Positions 48,401 through 59,595 are shown, counted from the first letter of the stretch. The stretch: 64,000 nucleotides of DNA from Stictocephala bisonia (GCA_035578905.1 JAQJVL010000694.1:1-64000), one strand, 5' to 3'. The notes: a model not told the origin generated them from the letters alone. Made by a program: numbers and translations.

Positions 48401-49019
48401 CTGCTTTAAGTCCACTAATTATTTGTATTGATCTCTTTTGAGGGCTATGTAAGTTAGTTAACATTTCGTTGAGCTATAAAAAGAAATGCCATTTGAATGT
48501 TTAAATTAATGTTCAAGAAATATAAGTCAAAGTTTTTGAACATTTCATATCTGTGAAATTCTTTAGCGCATATCAACTGCAATCCATTTTAATTTTTAAA
48601 TACTAAACGTGCTGATTTCATGACAAGTTGCTGTCAGTTTTTAATCCAAGAATTGTAATGATCCATATATTCGGCTATTAAGTAATGAGAATTTCTAAGG
48701 ACATTAATTCACTACATTCGCTCATCTACACTCATTAAACTCAGTCTAAATTCATATCCACCCAAACCGTGGGGATCGGAATCTTGATGATAAATAAATA
48801 ACTGAAATTCGTTACTTTAAATACTTTAAAATTCGATAGATTAATATAAAACATTAGTCCACACCTTGAAAAGTGAAAAAACTAAAATAGTTACAAAATT
48901 TATAGTAAATAAATTACACCAACTTTTATAATTTGTCTTATTACAACATAGAAGGCTTAGTTAATCTAAACATGCCACTTACCGACAGCACAGAGCAGAA
49001 TGATCAGGCGGGTGTTCAT
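42275..49019 (-). CDS. Secreted trypsin-fold serine protease homologue, six exons, 274 aa
   Basis: Exons on the minus strand: 49,019-48,983; 47,684-47,560; 46,428-46,340; 45,324-45,084; 43,323-43,162; 42,445-42,275. They join in frame (825 nt) with GT-AG introns. Signal peptide MNTRLIILLCAVVAGA. The fold is chymotrypsin-like: FFCEATIVSESWVITIGDC (C65/C81 as C42-C58), VAHPKY, DYEFACIKV, MVIAGWGST, C190/C207 and C217/C244. The catalytic triad is lost: D80 for His57, E124 for Asp102, W221 for Ser195 (LCTGDW instead of GDSGG). The activation site R-IVGG is LGIYDG (residues 38-43), so trypsin-like zymogen cleavage is not expected. Family knowledge: insect serine protease homologues act in haemolymph cascades, saliva or gut as cofactors or binding proteins; which applies here is unknown. 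No stops or frameshifts, so it appears to be a maintained gene. Confidence 0.9.
42915..43060 (-). repeat. Minisatellite, CACTGTACGTG family, locus 3 (intronic)
   Basis: In intron 5 of the protease homologue, inverted relative to loci 1 and 2: CCATACACGTAAAGTGATG, TATGTACAGTGGTGATGGCC and CATACAGTTGTGATGGCC are about 45 bp apart. Confidence 0.75.
43162..43323 (-). CDS. Serine protease homologue, exon 5
   Basis: 162 nt after the acceptor TTATTTTAG; donor GTAAGT. Encodes the region with C190, C207 and C217, ending GKTTLCT directly before the active-site loop. Confidence 0.88.
43330..45078. other. Intron 4 of the protease homologue
   Basis: AT-rich; the 118-codon plus-strand frame at 43,522 has no recognisable motif and is not called. 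Confidence 0.6.
45084..45324 (-). CDS. Serine protease homologue, exon 4
   Basis: 241 nt after the acceptor TTTATTTTGCAG; donor GTAAGT. Encodes LSIVVGSEDG, VAHPKYG, DYEFACIKV (Glu replaces the catalytic Asp) and MVIAGWGST. Confidence 0.92.
45330..46330. other. Intron 3 of the protease homologue
   Basis: Contains a G/C-skewed patch (45,418-45,445, CCCCCCCTACCCCTTCCCCC). No second gene was seen. Confidence 0.6.
46340..46428 (-). CDS. Serine protease homologue, exon 3
   Basis: 89 nt after the acceptor CTTGTTTAAG; donor GTAAGC. Encodes AALLVSGNFFCEATIV through TIGDC, where Asp replaces the catalytic His. Confidence 0.88.
47429..47460. repeat. Perfect 15-bp palindrome in intron 2
   Basis: ATGTATTTTAAAGTG and CACTTTAAAATACAT are exact reverse complements around AA. 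Confidence 0.9.
47560..47684 (-). CDS. Serine protease homologue, exon 2
   Basis: 125 nt after the acceptor TTTTTTTACAG; donor GTAAGG. Encodes the end of the signal peptide, a Ser/Lys-rich linker and LGIYDGSKTTIKDHPHV, the counterpart of IVGG...YP. Confidence 0.85.
48983..49019 (-). CDS. Serine protease homologue, exon 1
   Basis: 37 nt coding for MNTRLIILLCAV plus one base; donor GTAAGT at 48,982-48,977. Start ATG at 49,019. Confidence 0.85.
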
Positions 49020-49027
49020 GGCTGGCC

Positions 49028-49063
49028 ACTGATCATGAGTGGCTGTATTTTAGTTTATATATA
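49028..49063 (-). promoter_or_regulatory. Core promoter of the protease homologue
   Basis: On the minus strand TATATATAAA (49,063-49,054) lies about 29-33 bp upstream of an arthropod initiator TCAGT (49,032-49,028). Transcription from the A at 49,030 would give a 5' UTR of about 11 nt, which is short but possible. Confidence 0.55.
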
Positions 49064-49069
49064 ACTCAG

Positions 49070-50045
49070 TATATTGACAACACAATGACTCTCCTCGAAT
49101 ATGTCAATCATTGCAAGATAAAGATAACTAAAACAAAACAAGTGTTTGTCAATCGACGTAATGTATATTTTTTGGAGTTTAATAGCTCTCTTAAAGTCAT
49201 GCATTTTTTTATGTTTTATTATTGGCATTTTCATTCATTTCTAAGATAAGATTTAGTTTTTCAAATTGATTTATCAATCTAGTGACAAGGTTATCACACT
49301 GTTTATATGTTTTTGTAGCTGTTTACTATCGTATCGCTAAGGGTGCCACTGTACTGCATAGGCGAAAACAGCCGGTTATATTGAAAATACAGTAGTGCGT
49401 ATAGCTCCTTGACATGATTTTTACAAAAAATTGAGCATTCTAGCGATAATTGATTCAACTTTATTCACAAACAAATGACATTTTCGAATACAAATTTGTA
49501 TAGTGATAAAATATATAAATTATTCCTTTCATGATCTTTTCGATTATTTTTCCTATCGTCTCGATTACCACTGTTTATAGTGTACATCATTTTACATAAA
49601 ACGTTTATGAGGATTACGTCTACTTTTTGTCCTTTAAATTAAATAAATACTATGTAAAGATAATCAACAAATATTTATCGTTATAACAAAAACATTTTAA
49701 AATAACTTAATATCACACTTTGCTTTGATTATCAGTAGGTTCTTGGATAAATTGTATTGACTTATTTAAAGCAACGAATTGTGTTTGTATTTTCTACAAC
49801 ATCCTTTTATAAGCTATGATAGTGCCATATATTTTATCATATGTACTTTTAACAATTAACCATAATATTATGCACTGATTATTGTTACCAAATAAATGAG
49901 AATTCTATATAAATTTCTTGTTAATAAAATCAAAATTAATATACTATCTCTTCTATATATGTTGAATATAAAACATTGTTTCGACATTTTTATACTGTAG
50001 AATCTTTAAAAAAATGGCTTTATTGACAACAAATTGTACAAATGG
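49070..50045. other. Nothing recognised
   Basis: AT-rich DNA upstream of the protease homologue. Confidence 0.4.
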
Positions 50046-50049
50046 AGAG

Positions 50050-50630
50050 GTCATAACTAGTAAGTTCTCTCTTACACCTAACCAACAGTTAAGATATCAG
50101 TTATATTAATAACTACATTTAGAGGATTAGTTATTGTCTTTTTTCAAACATAAAACAAAGTTCTGCACTTAATAAATATTCGTTTACAAAATTATTCAAT
50201 AAGAGTAGTTAGGATAGATCGATACATTTTCATTTCTAACTATTCAAACTTTATGTGTTATGTTAGTTAATACTAACATGATATTATAGATTATGTGCTT
50301 TGAAAAAAGTAGGAATATTTTTACAGTAAAAAATTACTTTTACGTTATGACTTTAATACTATACTAGTCTAACACCAATATATTTTTATTCACTATGTGG
50401 AAATTAAATTTTGTTAGAAATGAAAAGTAGTTTAAGTGTCTCTCTAAATGACTGACATTCTCAGGTTTTAAAATATTGTTGGATCAAGTTCAATTAGTTT
50501 CAATTGGCAAAGGATTTCGTAATTAAAATTCATACTGAATCGATGTTTTGATCCAGTTGACTTTCAGTGAGTATTGGTGCTAATTAAGTAGTAAATTATC
50601 TTGTGGATATTAACTTCTAACTAATAACAC
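50050..50630 (+). repeat. ~0.6-kb duplicated segment, copy 1
   Basis: Shares TAGTAAGTTCTCTCTTACACC, CAAACATAAAACAAAGTTCT and GGCAAAGGATTTCGTAATTA with 57,395-57,955, in the same order and orientation. Non-coding; either a dispersed repeat or a segmental duplication. Confidence 0.8.
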
Positions 50631-50752
50631 GTATTATTACACATAACTTCTTGAATTGAGATTTACTGTCTATGGCATGTTCTGCGCAGACGCGTCATAT
50701 CTAAAAGGTTCAGATGAATATTGGTAAACAACGTGCGTTCTAAAGAACTTAT

Positions 50753-51517
50753 AGTTGCTGTACAGAGCTTTTATAAATCGTCGAATAGTTTAACAACAGA
50801 ACAAGTTGCTATACAGAGCTTTTATAAATCGTCGAATAGTTTAACAACAGAACAAGTTGCTATACAGAGCTTTTATATATCGTAGAATAGTTTAACAACA
50901 CCACAAGTTGCTATACAGAACTTTTATATATCGTTGAATAATTAAACAACACCAAAAGTTGCTATATATAGCTTTTATATATCGTCGAATAGTTTAACAA
51001 CATCACAAATTGTTATATAGAGCTGTTATATATCGTCGAATAGTTTAACAACACCACAAGTTGCTATACAGAGCTTTTATATATCGTCGAATAGTTTAAC
51101 AAGACCACAAGTTGCTATACAGAGCTTTTATATATCGTCGAATAGTTTAACAACACCACAAGTTGCTATACAGAGCTTCTATATATCGTCGAATAGTTTA
51201 TCAACACCACAAGTTGCTATACAGAGCTTCTACATATCGACGAATAGTTTAACAACACCACAAGTTGCTATACAGAGCTTTTATATATCGTCGAATAGTT
51301 TAACAACACCACAAGTTGCTATATAGAGCTTTTATACATCGTCGAATAGTTTATCAACACCACAAGTTGCTATATAGAGCTTTTATATATCGTCGAATAG
51401 TTTAACAACGCCACAAGTTGCTATATAGAGCTTTTCTATATCGTCGAATAGTTTAACAGCACTACAAGTTGTTGTACAGAGCTTCTATATATCGTCGAAT
51501 AGTTTAACAACACCACA
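50753..51517 (+). repeat. 51-bp minisatellite, 15 units
   Basis: The unit starts AGTTGCTATACAGAGCTTTT and ends TTTAACAACACCACA. Consecutive AGTTGCT starts from 50,753 to 51,518 span 765 bp, exactly 15 x 51, so there are no net length changes. One frame reads VAIQSFYISSNSLTTPQ per unit without a stop in the consensus; units 3, 4, 6, 12, 13 and 14 carry stops in that frame. No ATG or splice context supports translation. Confidence 0.93.
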
Positions 51518-51649
51518 AGTTGCTGCACAAGCGTTAAATACACATTTAATAGTTCTAAAATTCATGTTTATGGCCCCTGGACTATTATTTTGACAAACTA
51601 GGCTACTCTTACCTCCGTCAATAATCCAATAAAACGCTTTATTAAGCTG

Positions 51650-51686
51650 ACATGTTTCGTTGCTATCACAACATTTTCAAAGCTTG
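51650..51686 (-). ncRNA. Possible degenerate hammerhead-like Penelope motif
   Basis: On the minus strand TTTGAAAATG, a TTG/CAA stem around TGATAG, then CGAAACATGTC. The layout resembles the motif in the 30-kb foldback, but the core is further from CUGANGA, so this is weak. Confidence 0.25.
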
Positions 51687-51811
51687 CAACTCGTCAATCA
51701 CACAAAACTAAACATTAAAAACACAGAACACACGGTGACACGAACATAAAATACATTTAGATAGCGCTATAATCCGACCCGGCACTGGTTGGTAGAAGAC
51801 TGGCTGGAGTG

Positions 51812-52108
51812 TTACGTCAGATCGTCCGCCCTCCTGCCGTTATCACTAATATTATCAGCTCGGTGGCCAGCTGATTTTCCTGTTTGCAAAATTGTATTGA
51901 AGAGGGGGTGCGATTGGAACTGTAACTTCTCATTGAGGATATGTTGTTTTTTCTGTACATCATTATGCATTTTATAAATCTCATATTCCTCCAGCGTATC
52001 TAACTTACTACCCTTGTGACAAAAATGTAAAATTTCCAGGCCGTCGTTTATGTCATACATTGAATGGTTAAAATCAACAAGGTGTTGGGCAAAAGTAGAC
52101 TTTTGTTT
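51812..52108 (-). pseudogene. Penelope-like element, GIY-YIG region C-terminus
   Basis: On the minus strand the frame reads KSTFAQHLVDFNHSMYDIND, then LEILHFCHKGSKLDTLEEYE and IYK, then ILNEKLQFQSHPLFN, ending at 51,812. S.FA.HL...H......(L)EILH...KG..L..LEE.EIYK is the conserved end of the GIY-YIG endonuclease domain and the following segment of Penelope-like retroelements. The GIY and YIG motifs and the RT are not present, so it is 5'-truncated. About 150 bp downstream on the same strand is a degenerate hammerhead-like motif, in keeping with a Penelope 3' region. It is related in pattern, but not closely, to the fragment at 30,416-30,622. Confidence 0.75.
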
Positions 52109-52109
52109 T

Positions 52110-53060
52110 CCAATTTTTGGAACTGGCCGGTGTTCATTATGGCCCGCTATAATTTATTGTCAATTTTCCAGTCAGTACCGGTTTTGCTGCTGTATTTTAT
52201 TTCTTAACATTTTTTTATGTCATTTTGTTTTTATAAAAAATCGTAATATTTTACTATAGTTTTTATTAGTTTTTATTTACAAAAAAAACAAAGTACAATA
52301 TTTGTTTAGAAAAGTAGACTTTTTACAGCGAAATCAATTTATTCACTGATCAAATAGGGGGGTCTACTAAAATATTGAATTTCTACTTGAAACGTTTTCC
52401 AAAATCATAATTCTTGTTCAAATCTTGTTATTCTTAAAACGGTTAAAATTTAACATAGTTAGGCATAGGCTTACCATACTTATATTCTACAATTGAAGAG
52501 TTTGATTTATAAACATAAAGATACGCTTTACTAAAAACTAAGTAAATTACATTACAAAACAAAGAATGGTTTTTGTAAATATTTCTTAAAGCTCTTGGAT
52601 TGTGATCTAAATATTGGTTTTTATGTGCTTAAATATTTAATAAAAGGCATTAATTGGCAAATAAATTTCTATTTCGTATCTTTTTATGTTCAGTTAAAGA
52701 TTAAAACAACATACGCTAAAGCATTAAAGGATACGCTTTACTGAAAACTAATAAATCACGTTAAAAAGTAATGGTAAAAAATACCAACTGTCTATTTATT
52801 TTACGTTTTATAGTTTTGTACAGTTTATTAATTATTTTTAATAAAATAAAAAATGATTTCACATAAACTATCATAGTTTTATGGCAGTTACAACATAACA
52901 CACTTCAAGTTTCTTTATTATGCCAAGAATACAAAATTGTACATGGGCATTTGTCACTTATATACAATACTAATTGTCATTACAATACTAAGATAACTCA
53001 AAATAACTTAATTTCACTAAAACTAAGGAACATGTTTACCTTACCGGTACACTAAAGATA
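52110..53060. other. Nothing recognised
   Basis: AT-rich; a GATACGCTTTACTRAAAACTA phrase occurs at about 52,521 and 52,730. Confidence 0.4.
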
Positions 53061-53073
53061 GAAAAAAACTCAT

Positions 53074-53440
53074 TCACATTATATATATAGCTGTCTCTAC
53101 TAGTTTATCTTTCAAAATTCGTTTGAACTTGACCAATTTTTGTTCTTGTTTTAGGTGGTCTGGTAAATTATTAAATAGACGTATTCCAGCCTGTAAGAGG
53201 TGTCTTTCAGAAAAAGAAGTTTTTTGTTTCGGGATTACCCGATTTAGTTTGTTTCGGAGATTATACTTATGCGAATGGGTGGATGTGGTAAAAAGTTGTG
53301 GATATTTTTGAGAAATAAAAGGGTTTCCAGAATATAGATGGAAGGGAAAGTTAAAATGCCTTTCTGTTTGAAAATTTGTTTGCAAGATTCGGTTTTTTCA
53401 GTCTAAAAATTGCCCTGATTTTTAGGGCAGTGTGGAAACA
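53074..53440 (-). pseudogene. LINE ORF2 C-terminal fragment
   Basis: The 103-codon frame (53,385-53,074) contains SHKYNLRNKLNRVIPKQKTS, then LLQAGIRLFNNLPDHLKQ and VKFKRILKDKL. The H.YNTR/NLRN...G..LFN.LP..LK pattern is the end of jockey/CR1-like ORF2 proteins. Just upstream in another frame AIFRLKK, the counterpart of FRLQKRA in the copy at 32.2-33.0 kb, indicates a frameshift plus loss of the intervening segment. No RT core is retained. It is a dead 5'-truncated insertion. Confidence 0.8.
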
Positions 53441-55280
53441 CACTAATTTCCAAACATTAAAAAATAATTGAAATGTGGCCACTTTTTTTATTTGCTTCTG
53501 AAGTATGCTGAATGAATTACTACAATACGGAAAATTACACTACGGGGACAATTTGGTTTCAAAAAGCGAACATTTTGTTACAACAAAAATTTTCGCGGAC
53601 AGAGACAAAAACCGAAGCGAACCGTATGAATGATATCAATTATAATTAAAATAATATATTATAATCTTGCTCAATTTTCCCATTGCCATGAGAAAAGCAA
53701 TTATTTTACTTCGACAACAGTTCTTACACAATTAATTTTCAAAGATTTTAGTTTTACTGATAAATATTTCACAGTATTTTAGAAGTGATAAATTTAATAT
53801 GATTCAATTAGGCATACACAAATTACTAAATATGACGATTTTTTTAAACACGACTGTTAAAAATAACCAACAATTTAAAACAGAGAAACTGCTGTGAGCA
53901 TATATCAATTTTGAACATATAACTTTAGACGTTCAAAGCAGATTGGGCTCACCTGCCTGACAGTAGTTTGGGCTCATAAACATGTATGTTCGGGGTAGTT
54001 TAGACTTACTTAGTCTACCAGTTTGACCTCAGCAATTCACACAGTACTTTGGTCTCAGTTTTTTATATGAGTAAAGTAGTTTGTAGTACCACGCAAAGCA
54101 GTTTTTACGCTCCACTGAAAATAAGGAGGGCTACTAAATTATTGAACTTCTAATCAAAGCTTACTGTAAAATCACGGGTTTTGACAAAATTTGACTCCTA
54201 AAACGTTTGAAATTTAAAATTGATTTATATACCACACTTATTATACCCAACAATTGAAGAGTTTGATATAAAAGTGGGGCTAGGTACGCTTAAAGAACTG
54301 AGGATAACTATAAATAATGTATTTTACTAAATAGCTGTAACAAGTGTTTAGCACCCTAACAATTTGCTTTACGTGGTTTATTATTCAATAAAATGCCAAA
54401 CATTTAAAAATAACAATGTATTTTGTACAGTCAATTGAAGAATAAAACAAAATAATGCTAAATGAACCATACAAAAATATTTTGATGTTAAAGTAGAATA
54501 ATATATCCAACTGTCAATTAAACTGTAGTTTGATTAATATTTATTGTACGGTTTTTACAATTATTTTTAACTAAATAACATATCATTTAACATATTATGT
54601 ATTGTACAAAGGTAGTGTAAGTACTGTAGCACATACAATAATAAGTTTTCTTACTAAGACAATTCCAACATATAAGTAAAAAAGCATGACAATTGAAGTA
54701 AAACTATATAACAACAAATTCTTAAGGCAACTAATTACCTCAAAACTACAGTAATTAAAAAAAATTATTGCATTGCTAATACTACACAGAACATAGTTTA
54801 CTGAAGTACAACTTAGAACATAGTTAACTGAAGTACAACTTATAATAATACAACAAACATATTGAAAATAAAGTAACCCCTAAATATTTTCTTAAACACC
54901 ATATACAGTAAATAACAGTGACAGGGGATATAGTCACTCAGCAGCCATCTAATTAGTTCCTATGTGTAGGTTTGTTATAGTTAATTTTGTAGTAGTTAAT
55001 TAATTCCTAATATTGGAATAGTTAATTATAAAAATAATATAAAAATTCATAACAAATAAAAATAAATAACAACTGTGTACAACAATTTTACAAGCCAACT
55101 AATTTACTAAAACTAGACGAGCTGGTTGAAAACATGTAATTAATTGAATAGATAGTATGATACATGAACGTAGTACATCTTGTAAAAATGTGGCAAACAT
55201 ATTAAAAACTTTTTTTATAAATGTTCACAAATTACCAATAAAAACATTTTATTACTTTGACATTTTTATAGCCAAGTCCA
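53441..55280. other. AT-rich DNA, nothing recognised
   Basis: Short direct repeats only (for example ACATAGTTWACTGAAGTACAA near 54,792 and 54,820). Confidence 0.4.
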
Positions 55281-55284
55281 TTAC

Positions 55285-55372
55285 GATGACTACCCAAGTT
55301 GATCAGTGTGACTGCCACAAGTTGATCACGAGCTCCCAAATTAGGTCAGTGGATACTCAAGTAATTGAACAT
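55285..55372. repeat. Degenerate GGCTAC..TTGATCA repeat, second locus
   Basis: ACTACCCAAGTTGATCA, ACTGCCACAAGTTGATCA and GAGCTCCCAAATTAGGTCA in succession resemble the units at 5,500-5,815. Confidence 0.55.
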
Positions 55373-55554
55373 GCATTAAATTAATACAAAACCAAACCGA
55401 TCAGAAGATCTTATTTCAGCAATATAATAATAGTTGAACAATTTTACTTCAATACACAAGTAACGTAAAAAAAATGCAAATTTCATACAGTATAATAGGG
55501 TCTACTTATACTGTATTGATAAAAAATAAGTGCAATATGTAGGCTACGAATGTT

Positions 55555-55672
55555 AAGGTGATCGATTTCGGTAAACTTAAGCTTATCTTAATCGATCACC
55601 GTTATATTTGTTCAGTTTATATTAATATTGTATTAAATTCATCTACCAACACATACTATGCTAATTAAGAAA
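55555..55672 (+). mobile_element. Penelope-like foldback end, third copy
   Basis: GGTGATCGATTTCGG is mirrored by AATCGATCACC. This is followed by ATTCATCTACCAACACATAC and ATGCTAATTAAG, the same terminal region as at 21,360-21,390 and 30,885-30,910. Confidence 0.6.
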
Positions 55673-56790
55673 ACTTTTTTAAATTGGTATTTTATTAATT
55701 CTCTTCGCATTGCACAATGTTTAAATATCACTTATGTCAAGCAAGTTCATAAAAGGATTGCCGCTCCGCCCCGCCCCGTCCCCCGGCTGTCATATTTTTC
55801 TGTCCTTGTTACCGTTTAGGTAAAATATTTGCTTCAAAGTTACCTTCTTATAAAATTACAAATAAATGACCTAGCATTTTTTCTACCACAACATTAATGA
55901 ACTATAATAAATTAATAGTTACGACTTAACATTACTGTATTTATATTTTTAAAATAAATCAAAGGCCAATAGTGACAGAATTATTATAGAATTACTTATT
56001 GCTTTGATCAAGCCGGGATTATTGAATTAATATTTTAACTGTACGCATTCGTTAATGTAGTTTAAATGATTTATTTCATAAAAATGTTGTATATAGATGA
56101 TTATTACAGTATTTTTCATGATATAATAAATATTGTGCACTGTCATTACGAATAAAAATGTTATGCTTTACTTTGTAGTTAGATTACATCAGGAACCACA
56201 TGGGAACGCACATTTTAATTTAAACGAAATAAGCCATTCAAAAGTAATTAGACTAACTCTAAGTAATCAGTCTGTAAAATAATAGTGATATCAGTCGTCG
56301 TAGGCCTACATTGCATCCATCGATGTTAAATTAAATGAAGGAAGGTTTTTATGAATGAAGTAGTAAAATCCATCCGCGACTAAGAAGTTCGAGGTTTCGC
56401 CACTTGGATCTCACGAATCACCGCATATTTTGGTAATAAATTAACATCCAGGCATTTGCGCGGTCCAACATTGCGGCTACAGATTTAAAGATATCGATCT
56501 GAAACCAAAACTAAATTGAAACCAGATACATTTCTGACTAAAATCACTTTTTAAAATTTCGATAACAGCTCTAGTTTTATTTTGGCACTAGTTTGAATAT
56601 TGGGTAACTTCAATAACCTATAAAATCGAAATGAAGGAGAATTTGAAAATTCTAAAAAGCGATTTGAGTCAAAAATGTCTTTATCTTTAAATAGATGTTT
56701 CATTTATAATTTTACGACAGTAAATAAGGGCAGTATCTTGGACCGCGCAAAGCAGTTTTTACGCTTCTCAGCGCGGGGGTTTAGAGCCCT
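55673..56790. other. Nothing recognised
   Basis: AT-rich, with one small GC-rich patch (55,765-55,790). Confidence 0.4.
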
Positions 56791-57157
56791 CTTAAACGTA
56801 TACACGGGGTGTGCCAAGAACAGGTTTAAGTATAGTAAACAGTGCAGCCATTGTTAAACATCTGATTTTCCCACCACTATTGCTTGAGCAATTCAAACAT
56901 TAACCTAACTTGTTGTAGTGAAGTTTTTATTCAAATTGAAGTTTGCGTAATGTTTTTTTCCTATTGAAAAATAAATAAAGTGATGTGCTTGGGGGCTTAT
57001 TAAGGAATATTACTACGTCTCCATGCTGCATCCGTAGAGAGATGAATTGTTTAAAGCATACTTTTAAACATCTATAAAAGAGTTTGTACAGTTTCAAAAT
57101 AATCGATGAATGAATATATAAGCAGTAATAAATCAAACATTCAAATCTCTTTGTGGG
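56791..57157 (+). mobile_element. Mariner-like MITE, copy 1 (right end degraded)
   Basis: Closely matches 59,223-59,595 throughout (CAGTGCAGCC, TTTTCCCACCACTATTGCTT, TCCATGCTGCATCCGTAGAG). The left end is TACACGGGGTGTGCC. The right end stops matching after CTCTTTGTGGG. Confidence 0.8.
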
Positions 57158-57394
57158 TTCTGTTTTACTCAACTGTTATGTTACGATTATTACTCGAAAC
57201 ATTACATTTAAATTATTATATAATTAATTTGTATGTATTTGTTGACAAATATTGACGAGAAAATAATATAAAGTTCAGTATTACCATCACTCAAACATCT
57301 TGATAAAAAATGTTAAAATGTAAACTGTTGTAAAAATAACGCTCCTTTAGCATTAAAAAAGATGCTGACCAACTTTAAATATCATATGATGGTG

Positions 57395-57955
57395 AGGCTA
57401 AGACTAGTAAGTCCTCTCTTACACCAACAGTTTAGATATCATTTATACGAAAATGTACACTTAAAGTATTAATTTTTGCCTGTTTTCAAACATAAAACAA
57501 AGTTCTGCACTTAATATATATTCGTTTATAAGCTTATTCAATAAGAGTCGTTAGGATACATTTTCATTTCTAACCATTCAAATTTTACGTGTTAAGGAAG
57601 TACAGTATTATACATGTTATATATTGCGCGCTTTGAAAACAAATGTAGGAATATTTTTGCAGTTTAAAACTACTTTTACGGTAAGATTTTAAAAGTATAC
57701 TAGTCTAACACCAATATTTCTTATTCATTTTTTTAAGATTTTTTTTAGAAACGAAATGTAGGTTAAGTGTCTCTATAAATGACTGACATTCTTAAGTTTT
57801 AAAATATCGTTGGATTAAGTTCAATTACTTTCAATTGGCAAAGGATTTCGTAATTAAAATTCATTTTGAATCGATGTTTTGATCCAGTTGGCTTTCAGTG
57901 AGTATTGGCGCTAATACTGTAGTAAATTATCTTGTGGATATTAACTTTCAATTAC
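57395..57955 (+). repeat. ~0.6-kb duplicated segment, copy 2
   Basis: Partner of 50,050-50,630, same orientation, about 7.3 kb away. Confidence 0.8.
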
Positions 57956-59220
57956 AAAATTTAAATTCTCATTCACCCATGTGGTTTATGTTTTAGTGGC
58001 CTATATTTGGTATATGTAAAATAGTTTGTTAGTTTGGAATTTAAAGTTGAATTTATACTCAATGTCAATATCTTAATTCGTTTTAACCATTTAAATGTCC
58101 CCCCGTATAAGCTTTTCCTTTCAAAACTTGTAAATTGGTTGTTACTCAACAACTTTAGTAAAGTATACGTAATTAGAATATATTTATGGAGATAATTTAT
58201 CATACATAAATAATCCAACGATTAAACTAGCCATTACTGGCATATATTACTATAAAATAGTTTAAACTGATATAATTTGGAATCAATAAAACGATTTAGA
58301 CTTTGAAATTAAAATTACATAAATTATTCCATTTGGTATTATTACATTAAGTAAAGTAATCCAAATATATATATTTAATTTTCTGAATATTCCGTAGTCC
58401 AGCTGGCCTCTTTGGATGTTTATTTTTTTACAATTTGACTTTTAATAGTTTAAAAACCAATTATACTTATTTCAAACTATATATAAAACACACACACAAT
58501 TATACTGAAGTAGTTTAATTAATTTTTTTCTAAAGTTGAATTACATTTTGATTATTGTTTATTAATTAAAATTTATTTATTATACTTGAATTCATATTAT
58601 TGCAAGCATTAAAAATGTCAGAAAAGGTACTAGATAATTTTAGAATGCGGCTCTTCATAAAACAAAAAGCATGATATATCTGGCTACTTTATTTAAATTG
58701 TTAGTTTAGATGCTTGTGCAAATCCTCCTCTAAATTGGCAATGTGTGAAAAATTTAACGACTTGTTTGAAAAATATTTTAAGATATCGTCCATTTAAAAT
58801 AATTTATCTTATTTATTTAGTTAAGCTCTAATTTTAGCAGGTACTTAAATCCAAATAAACTGTTTCGAATGCGTGGCAATATAATATTTTATGTATACCG
58901 TAAATTTAATTACCTGGACTTATCAATTACAACATTGCTAATAGAGCATGACAGTTCTTACAATAAACAAGTGGTTAAAAACATTCTTAGAATGAATGAC
59001 AATCATTATTTCTGTTATCACCATTATCACATGTTATTACTGACATTTATTGTAAACTGCACCAAAATAATACGATGATGTATTTACCTTCCATATAAAA
59101 ATACAATTTACTCAGTATTACAGTTTTATCATTCATACATAGTGTTTTTGTATTTATTTTACGTTAGTTGTTTCAATTTTGTTAACTCAAACTTTTGACA
59201 CTTCCTAAATGTTGTTTCTA
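57956..59220. other. Nothing recognised
   Basis: AT-rich non-coding sequence. Confidence 0.4.
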
Positions 59221-59222
59221 TT

Positions 59223-59595
59223 TAAACGTATATATAGGGTGTGCCACATACACGTTTAAGTATAGTTAACAGTGCAGCCATGTTAAACAGCTGATTTTCC
59301 CACCACTATTGCTTGAGCAATTCAAATATTAACCTAACTTATTGTAGTGAAGGTTTTACTCAAATTGAAGTTCGCGTAATGTCTTTCCCTATTGAAAAAT
59401 AAATAAAGTGATATGCTTGGGCTTATTAAGGAATATTACTATGTCTCCATGCTGCATCCGTAGAGAGATGAATTGTTTAAAGCATACTTTTAAACATCTA
59501 TAAAAGAGTTTGTAAATTTTCAAAATAATCGATGAATGAATGTAAAAGCAGTAATAAATCAATCATTCAAATCTCTTTGTGGGACACCCTGTATA
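59223..59595 (+). mobile_element. Mariner-like MITE, copy 2 (both ends present)
   Basis: The ends TATAGGGTGTGCCACA (from 59,233) and, inverted, TACAGGGTGTCCCACA (from 59,593) are imperfect inverted repeats flanked by TA, as in Tc1/mariner elements. No transposase is encoded. A TTTAAACGTA flank is shared with copy 1, so the true left boundary may be about 10 bp further out. Confidence 0.8.

Noticed and set aside
50753..51517. CRISPR-like array
   Set aside because: The 51-bp units are contiguous with no unique spacers, and the context is an insect genome.
58869..59078. 69-codon frame
   Set aside because: No recognisable motif or second evidence; AT-rich background.
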